Source: Paracoccaceae bacterium (GTDB lineage Bacteria > Pseudomonadota > Alphaproteobacteria > Rhodobacterales > Rhodobacteraceae). From it: 11,157 nt of DNA. Shown here piece after piece: positions 6,948 through 11,157 of the stretch; the stretch's first letter is position 1, and each line of letters begins with the position of its first letter. Position numbers and translations under genes: made by a program. The notes below the pieces were generated by a model. That model made no database searches, was not told the DNA's origin, and saw only the letters and a program-made list of their open reading frames with translations. Location of the stretch: positions 1-11,157 of the forward strand of contig JAMWZF010000075.1 in NCBI GenBank assembly GCA_024304875.1. Direction: 5' to 3'.

Positions 6948-7985
6948 TCAGCGACCGAGGAACTGCCGGAAATGATCGCGCGCGAGCGACCTGCGCCAGG
7001 AGCCGGATCCCGTCCGCTCGTCGAAGAGACGCCGCAGCTCGCGTTCGCTCATTTCGGGGGTATCGACCTCGACCTGCGTGCGCAGCGCGCTGCGGAGGTA
7101 CTTCGCCGCTTGCGGCCCGGCGAGGATCTTGCGCTGGCAGGTCCGCATCACCGAAATCTCGAAACAGTCTTCCAGCTCTTCGGGGGAGAGCAGGAAGAGC
7201 TCTCCCAGGGCGGACTGGACCGCGGTGACGACGCTCGAGGCCTTGAGGGTCCGGCCGCCGAACTTGACGCAGACGAAGACCCCCTGGCCCGCGTAGCTGA
7301 CCAGCATCTCGTCGGGGACGCAGCCCGCGAGCCCCGCAAGCAGAGCCTTGAGAACCGAAAACCGTTCGGGGAGCGATGCAGGGTCCGAGAAGTTGTCCAT
7401 CAGTCCCCCGATCCTGATGGCCAGGAGGTCCATCGGGATCACGCCGAGGTCGAGGCGATGGAGAAAGTTCTCCAGCCGGAGATACTCGAGGGCATTCGGG
7501 ACACCGAGGTAATTGGCCTCGTGAACGGTAAGCCCGTCGAGAGCCGGCTCGGAGAAGTGGTAGATCTCGTTCGCGGAGCGGACCCATTCGGCCGCGCTCT
7601 GGCGAGCGACCGTGAACCGCTGGGACATGTTGACCCGCGCGATCAGTTCGACGCTCTCGACCGGCTTGGTGACATAGTCGGTCGCGCCGGCATCGAAGGA
7701 TCTGCGGATCGACTCCCAGTCGCGGTTGACGGTCAGCATGATGATCGGGGTTTCCTCGTGCTCGGGCATCTCGCGGATGGCCGCACACAGGGAAATGCCG
7801 TCCTCGTCCGGCATGTTGATGTCGAGAAGGAAGCAGTCGATCTCGGTCCCGGACCGGAGGATCCAGCGGGCCTGTCTTGCGGACGCGCAGGTCAGGAGGT
7901 CGATATTCTCCTGATCGCCCAGCAGGACCTTGAGCAGGTCCAATACGTCGCGATCGTCATCGACGGCGAGGACTTTCAATTGCAT
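6948..7985 (-). CDS. Response regulator, REC plus degenerate GGDEF-like domain
   Basis: This soluble 345-residue response regulator has an N-terminal REC domain (about 1-125) with acidic residues Asp9-11, phospho-acceptor Asp55 in FLLDINMPDEDG, Thr85 and Lys107, all intact. The C-terminal part (about 165-300) follows a GGDEF-like pattern: YLRLENFLHRL, then MDLLAIRIGG, then YAGQGVFVCV at 231-240, where an active cyclase would read YGGDEFxxx. The signature is therefore lost and no cyclic-di-GMP synthesis is expected. The last 40 residues are charged and unlike the paralogues. The annotated ATG 7985 has GGGAG directly against it, too close for good initiation; a TTG two codons downstream (7979) sits 6 nt from the same site and would give MKVLAVDDD, matching the MKILAVDDD start of the paralogue. 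It is third in the operon, 25 bp after Hpt. Likely a phosphorelay output; partner unknown. Confidence 0.88.
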   Translation of the reverse strand: MQLKVLAVDDDRDVLDLLKVLLGDQENIDLLTCASARQARWILRSGTEIDCFLLDINMPDEDGISLCAAIREMPEHEETPIIMLTVNRDWESIRRSFDAGATDYVTKPVESVELIARVNMSQRFTVARQSAAEWVRSANEIYHFSEPALDGLTVHEANYLGVPNALEYLRLENFLHRLDLGVIPMDLLAIRIGGLMDNFSDPASLPERFSVLKALLAGLAGCVPDEMLVSYAGQGVFVCVKFGGRTLKASSVVTAVQSALGELFLLSPEELEDCFEISVMRTCQRKILAGPQAAKYLRSALRTQVEVDTPEMSERELRRLFDERTGSGSWRRSLARDHFRQFLGR

Positions 7986-8010
7986 CTCCCTTTCATTCGG
8001 AATTTCGGGC

Positions 8011-8337
8011 TCAGGCGTGCCGGGCCCTGATATCTGCGCTCTGCCGGAGGAATTCGGTCAGCAGGTTCACCAATGCGGCGTCCCCCGTTCCCCTTCCAAG
8101 CGCGACAAAGCCATCGTCACAGGCGCGGGCGACGGCCCCAAGTTCGGGAAACCCGAGCGTCTTTGCCGTCCCGGCCGTCTTGTGAACCGCGTAGCGGGCC
8201 GCCTCGAGCGCCGAGGGGTCCCGCCCCCCCGCCTCGAGAGAGGCCAGAGCGGCCCGGACCGCGCGCTCGCGGTCTGCAAGGGCGACCAGGAACCGATCCC
8301 GGATCGGTCTAAGGGCGTCCGACAGGACAATGGTCAT
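8011..8337 (-). CDS. Free-standing Hpt (histidine phosphotransfer) domain protein
   Basis: This small 108-residue protein is a single four-helix Hpt domain that passes phosphoryl groups between receiver domains. The diagnostic helix is AVHKTAGTAKTLGF, with phospho-accepting His52 and the HKxxGxxxxxG pattern that follows it in Hpt proteins. It contains no other domain and no DNA-binding segment. The start is taken as ATG 8337, which overlaps the stop of the preceding regulator gene as TGATG, a classic coupling arrangement; a TTG one codon upstream (8340) would also be in frame. It sits between two REC proteins of the same operon, with a histidine kinase gene divergent nearby, so it likely shuttles phosphate among them. 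Which receivers it serves is inference. Confidence 0.87.
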   Translation of the reverse strand: MTIVLSDALRPIRDRFLVALADRERAVRAALASLEAGGRDPSALEAARYAVHKTAGTAKTLGFPELGAVARACDDGFVALGRGTGDAALVNLLTEFLRQSADIRARHA

Positions 8338-9314
8338 CAAGACGCATCCCAGAAGGTGCCCTTGCCCATCGGATTGCCCAGATAGTCCCTGCAGGACCGG
8401 TCGGCCGCAAGCTGCGCCTCGCTGAGCACGTCCACGGCCCGGGCCCCGACCTTGGAGATCATGCGGATCGGATCGCCGGCATGAACCGAGATCTCCTGGG
8501 GCGTGCCGTTGCTGAAATGCAGGTCCATGTTGAGGAGGTTCTCGTTGATCACCTTCTCCAGCATCCGGGGGCTCGGCCGTGCGCCGCCCTCGATGATGGC
8601 GACGAAGGTGCCGTCGCCCGCATAGGCCATCAGGAACGACATCTCGCTCATCGCGTCGGAGATCGCCTCGGCGGTATCGGTGATCGCGAAGGCCAGGTCG
8701 AAGGACGACGCCTTGCGATGAAGCCGCTCGAAATCGACGATCTTGATTGCCATGACCGAAGACCCGAAGAGGGACTTGCGGGTCAGCTGGGCCGCGTAGT
8801 TCTCGAGCGAGTGGTATTCGATGGTGTTCTCGACGTCCTCGACCGGAATCGGCTCGAAGATGTCGAATTTCCGGTCGACGACCGCACCGAGGCCCATCGT
8901 GCCGGCCGCCTTGGCGCTGCTCTCCGACGATTTGCGTTCGGCCAGAAGGGTCTCGATGACCTGGATCCGGCCGCGAAGCTCGGACACCTCGAAGGGTTTC
9001 GTCAGGTAGTCGGTCGCGCCGGCGGCGAAGGCGCCGTCGATGAAATGCCGTTCGGACATGCTCGTGACCATCAGGACGGGCGTGCGCTTGTAGGCCGCCA
9101 TTTCGCGGATGATCTTGCAGAGTTCGATACCGTCGGTGCCGGGCATGCAGATGTCGAGAAGGATCAGGTCGAACGGGTCGGCCTCGTCCGCCAGGACCTC
9201 GAGAGCGTCCACCGCGCTCGACGCCCTGGACAGCTGCTGGTCGCCGATCTGGCCGACAAGAGCCTCGAGCAAATCAAGGCTCAGCTCGTCGTCGTCCACC
9301 GCCAGTATCTTCAT
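8337..9314 (-). CDS. Response regulator, REC plus degenerate GGDEF-like domain
   Basis: This 325-residue soluble protein has a REC domain (1-125) with Asp7-9, phospho-acceptor Asp54 in ILLDICMPGTDG, Thr84 and Lys106, so it should be phosphorylatable. After a linker (about 126-160) comes a domain patterned like GGDEF: HSLENYAAQL at 168-177, SSVMAIKIVDFERL at 185-198 (the LxxIDIDxFK strand), and YAGDGTFVAIIEGG at 231-244, where YGGDEFxxLLPG would stand in an active cyclase. A segment at 297-313 (LSEAQLAADRSCRDYLG) resembles the terminal ADxALYxAKxxGRN helix. Of the three regulators here it is the nearest to a true GGDEF, yet the signature is broken, so cyclase activity is not expected. The ATG at 9314 is well supported by GAGGAG 8 nt upstream. 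It is first in the operon with Hpt and the second regulator, and divergent from the kinase. Confidence 0.9.
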   Translation of the reverse strand: MKILAVDDDELSLDLLEALVGQIGDQQLSRASSAVDALEVLADEADPFDLILLDICMPGTDGIELCKIIREMAAYKRTPVLMVTSMSERHFIDGAFAAGATDYLTKPFEVSELRGRIQVIETLLAERKSSESSAKAAGTMGLGAVVDRKFDIFEPIPVEDVENTIEYHSLENYAAQLTRKSLFGSSVMAIKIVDFERLHRKASSFDLAFAITDTAEAISDAMSEMSFLMAYAGDGTFVAIIEGGARPSPRMLEKVINENLLNMDLHFSNGTPQEISVHAGDPIRMISKVGARAVDVLSEAQLAADRSCRDYLGNPMGKGTFWDAS

Positions 9315-9447
9315 TTCGGTAGCTCCTCTGGAAAGCTATTAGTTGGCCAATGCTTCAGGAGTCGCGCATTGTCTTGCTGCCCAGTGTGCCAATGAAATTG
9401 TTGAAATAATGGCACTGTTCCAACGATCGGGACAATTCCCGCGGCGC

Positions 9448-9460
9448 TGACGACACGTCA
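9448..9460. repeat. Short palindrome TGACG-ACA-CGTCA
   Basis: Perfect 5-bp arms (9448-9452 and 9456-9460) with a 3-nt spacer lie in the kinase/regulator intergenic region, 134 bp from the regulator start. The size and symmetry suit a dimeric DNA-binding protein; function is inferred only. Confidence 0.35.
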
Positions 9461-9576
9461 TGGTGGTGTTGCAGACAAGCAACGCCATTTCGGCGCGAGT
9501 CCCGGATTTTTCCTTGCGCCGGGGGGCGGGAGCCTGTGGCGAACCGGCCGCGATGGCCCGATGCGGTCGCACGGAA

Positions 9577-9611
9577 TCGGAAACGCACTTCCCTCCGGGG
9601 CCAGTTTCCGA
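9577..9611. repeat. Inverted repeat TCGGAAAC - 19 nt - GTTTCCGA
   Basis: Two perfect 8-bp arms, 9577-9584 and 9604-9611, lie about 95 bp upstream of the kinase start. The arm-to-arm centre distance is 27 bp, so the arms do not sit an integral number of helical turns apart at exactly 21 or 31.5 bp; a hairpin or two half-sites are both possible. Confidence 0.4.
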
Positions 9612-9706
9612 GTGCCACTGCCGCAACATTGTCTTAATTTGCCCATGCCTTGCCCACACTGCATTGGCAAGACCGCGGCCAGCACATTCTTGGGACGAGA
9701 CAGCCA

Positions 9707-11157
9707 GTGAACTTCAGCAACATGATCATGCTTCAGAAGGTGGCGGTCCTGACCCTCGCCGCCCTGTCGCTCAGCTTCGCCTCCGCCGAATTCCTGACGC
9801 GGCAGCAGTCCCTTCAGGGATACGTGGTTTCGGCCTTCATGCTCGCGCTCGTCTTCTACAGCTTTCAGGTCCTGCGACAGGGATCGCCGGCCCAGAAGGC
9901 GCTGGTCCGGGCCCACGAGCTGGAACAGGTCAAGCAGGCCCTGGACACGCACTGCCTGATCTCGGTGGTCGACGGGCAGCGGCAGATCGTCGACGCGAAC
10001 GATCGTCTTCTGGAGGCGATCGGGTATTCGAAAGACGAGGTCCTCGGACGCGATCCCGTCGAATTCGAAGCCGATCCGCAGCCGGGCCAGGCGGAGCAGA
10101 TCCATAGCAGCATGATGCGGCACGAGCCCTGGGCCGGCGAGATGAAGCTGCGCCGCAAGGACGGCACCTTTCTGTGGACCCAGACGACGATCTATCCAAG
10201 GTACGACCGGATGGGCCACTTCATCGGGTCGATCTCGGTGCGGACGGACATCACCGAATCGAAGGTGGCCGTCGCCGAGCGCGAGGCGCTGTCGATCCTC
10301 AACAAGCTTCGGGACAGCGTCTACATCTTCGATCCCCACACCTACGAATTCACCTATCTGAACGATCCTGCCATGCGCCGGCACGGCTGGACGCCCGAGG
10401 ACTACGCGACAAAGACCGTCGGCGACACCACGCCCGGGTTCGACATCAGCCGTTTTCGCAAGCTGGTCCAGCCGCTTCTGGACGGAACAGTCTCGGAGGC
10501 GACGACCCGGGTGGACCTGTCGGACGGACCGCACGAGGTCTCTGTGCAGCTGATCACCGCCGAGCGTGGATCCAAAAGCTTCGTTGCCGTCCTGCGCGAT
10601 ATCTCGGACCGGCTCGAGGTCGAGGAGATCAAGGACCAGTTCATCTCGACCGTCAGTCACGAGCTGCGCTCTCCGATCACGTCGATCAAGGGCGCCCTCG
10701 GGCTGCTGACCTCCCAGGCGGTCTTCGAGTTGCCCGCCAACGCCACCCGGCTGGTCGACATCGCCCACCGCAATTCCGACAGGCTGGCATCGCTGGTGAA
10801 CGATATCCTCGATCTCGAGAAGATTTCTGCCGGACGCATGGAGTTCGACTTCGTCGACGAGGATCTCAACCAGATCGTCGCCGAAGCGATCGAGATGAAT
10901 TCCGGCGTTCTGGTCGCCAATGACGTGGCCGTCACGTTCGAGCCCGCCCCGATGCGGTGCCTCGCGCGGGTGGACGAATCCCGCCTTCAACAGGCGCTGA
11001 CCAACCTGATCAGCAACGCGGCCAAGTTCTCGCGCCCCGGGGGCAAGATAACGGTGTCGGTGACCGCCACCCAGCACGGCTATTCCGTCGACATCGCCGA
11101 TCAGGGGGCCGGAATCCCCGAGGCCGACATCAAGAAGATATTCGACCGGTTCCACCA
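9707..11157 (+). CDS. Membrane-bound PAS-PAS sensor histidine kinase, cut by window end
   Basis: The frame runs off the right edge after 483 codons. In order: two hydrophobic helices (about 9-30 and 39-56) with a very short external loop; a PAS/PAC sensor (about 70-186, with ISVVDGQRQIVDANDRLLE, then RRKDGTFLW and RTDITESK); a second PAS-like domain (about 195-300, LRDSVYIFDPHTYEFTYLN); HisKA with the H-box STVSHELRSPIT, phospho-acceptor His318; and HATPase_c with N-box LTNLISNAAKFS (Asn437), G1 box DQGAGIP (465-471) and the F-box DRF at the edge. It should autophosphorylate and feed receivers in this cluster. GTG 9707 is taken as start because it keeps a polar N-terminus and has a purine-rich GGGACGAGA at 9692-9700; ATG 9722 is an in-frame alternative. 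The short loop argues for cytoplasmic or in-membrane sensing through PAS rather than a periplasmic ligand. A C-terminal REC (hybrid kinase) cannot be excluded. Confidence 0.92.
   Translation, partial: MNFSNMIMLQKVAVLTLAALSLSFASAEFLTRQQSLQGYVVSAFMLALVFYSFQVLRQGSPAQKALVRAHELEQVKQALDTHCLISVVDGQRQIVDANDRLLEAIGYSKDEVLGRDPVEFEADPQPGQAEQIHSSMMRHEPWAGEMKLRRKDGTFLWTQTTIYPRYDRMGHFIGSISVRTDITESKVAVAEREALSILNKLRDSVYIFDPHTYEFTYLNDPAMRRHGWTPEDYATKTVGDTTPGFDISRFRKLVQPLLDGTVSEATTRVDLSDGPHEVSVQLITAERGSKSFVAVLRDISDRLEVEEIKDQFISTVSHELRSPITSIKGALGLLTSQAVFELPANATRLVDIAHRNSDRLASLVNDILDLEKISAGRMEFDFVDEDLNQIVAEAIEMNSGVLVANDVAVTFEPAPMRCLARVDESRLQQALTNLISNAAKFSRPGGKITVSVTATQHGYSVDIADQGAGIPEADIKKIFDRFH

Larger units (their letters stand above)
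9315..9706. promoter_or_regulatory. Divergent control region between regulator operon and histidine kinase
   Basis: These 392 bp contain no convincing gene; short open frames here lack ribosome sites and recognisable protein character. The A/T-rich part around 9385-9415 is a likely location for the leftward promoter and 9625-9665 for the rightward one. Features seen: ATTGGCA facing the regulator operon (9393-9387) and facing the kinase (9663-9669); TTGTCT at 9369-9374 and 9629-9634; the palindrome TTGGCCAA at 9343-9350; TGACG-ACA-CGTCA at 9448-9460; and TCGGAAAC (9577-9584) inverted as GTTTCCGA (9604-9611). The spread of motifs suggests specific regulation of both units, but no factor can be named. 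Confidence 0.5.

Noticed and set aside
8337..9314. Calling the regulator an active diguanylate cyclase (PleD-like)
   Set aside because: The GG[D/E]EF signature reads AGDGTF here and AGQGVF in the paralogue, so the catalytic and metal-binding residues are not kept.
9387..9416. TTGGCAC motif as a sigma-54 (-24/-12) promoter
   Set aside because: The required GC of the -12 element does not occur at the correct 10-nt distance from GG at this site or at 5414.
9339..9659. A 106-codon - strand open frame in the divergent control region
   Set aside because: No ribosome site, no recognisable protein character, and it overlies inverted repeats and presumed promoters.
9458..11155. Long - strand open frame opposite the kinase
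   Set aside because: The + strand carries complete H-, N- and G-box motifs in order, so the reverse frame is a shadow.

Overview
The window is GC-rich (G/C at most third codon positions) and densely coded. A tripartite TRAP carboxylate transporter, ATGA/TGATG translational overlaps and several His-Asp signalling proteins point to an alphaproteobacterium, most likely of the Rhodobacteraceae/Roseobacter type. That placement is inferred from gene content and protein flavour; there is no rRNA or other marker here.

Region 1 (1-5292) is metabolic. Four leftward genes form an apparent operon, dctP (2523-3530), dctQ (1946-2470), dctM (657-1949) and an IlvD/Edd-family dehydratase (1-654, continuing beyond the left edge). 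Divergent from it, across a 115-bp shared control region, is a complete MIO-type aromatic amino acid ammonia-lyase (3646-5292). It matches the cyanobacterial PAL type along its length, but its substrate-selectivity pair is Gln-His. The layout suggests uptake of an organic acid together with lyase and dehydratase steps, but no substrate can be fixed from sequence alone.

Region 2 (5293-11157) is a signalling island. It holds a rightward response regulator with two predicted N-terminal membrane helices (5496-6743), a leftward three-gene operon made of a response regulator (8338-9314 plus stop), a free-standing Hpt phosphotransfer protein (8011-8337) and a second response regulator (6948-7985), and a divergent membrane-bound PAS-PAS histidine kinase (from 9707, running off the right edge). 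All three response regulators have an intact REC phospho-acceptor site. The C-terminal domains of the two leftward ones look like GGDEF folds whose catalytic signature has decayed; the membrane-anchored one has a still more diverged version. The set looks like a self-contained multi-step phosphorelay, kinase to REC to Hpt to REC, whose outputs act by protein contact rather than DNA binding or cyclic-di-GMP synthesis. I regard it as the most likely under-described system in the window.

Non-coding stretches: 3531-3645 (divergent promoters), 5293-5495 (lyase 3' end and promoter of the membrane-anchored regulator), 6744-6947 (back-to-back terminators of convergent units) and 9315-9706 (392-bp divergent control region with inverted repeats). 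I saw no tRNA, rRNA, CRISPR array, insertion sequence or phage gene.
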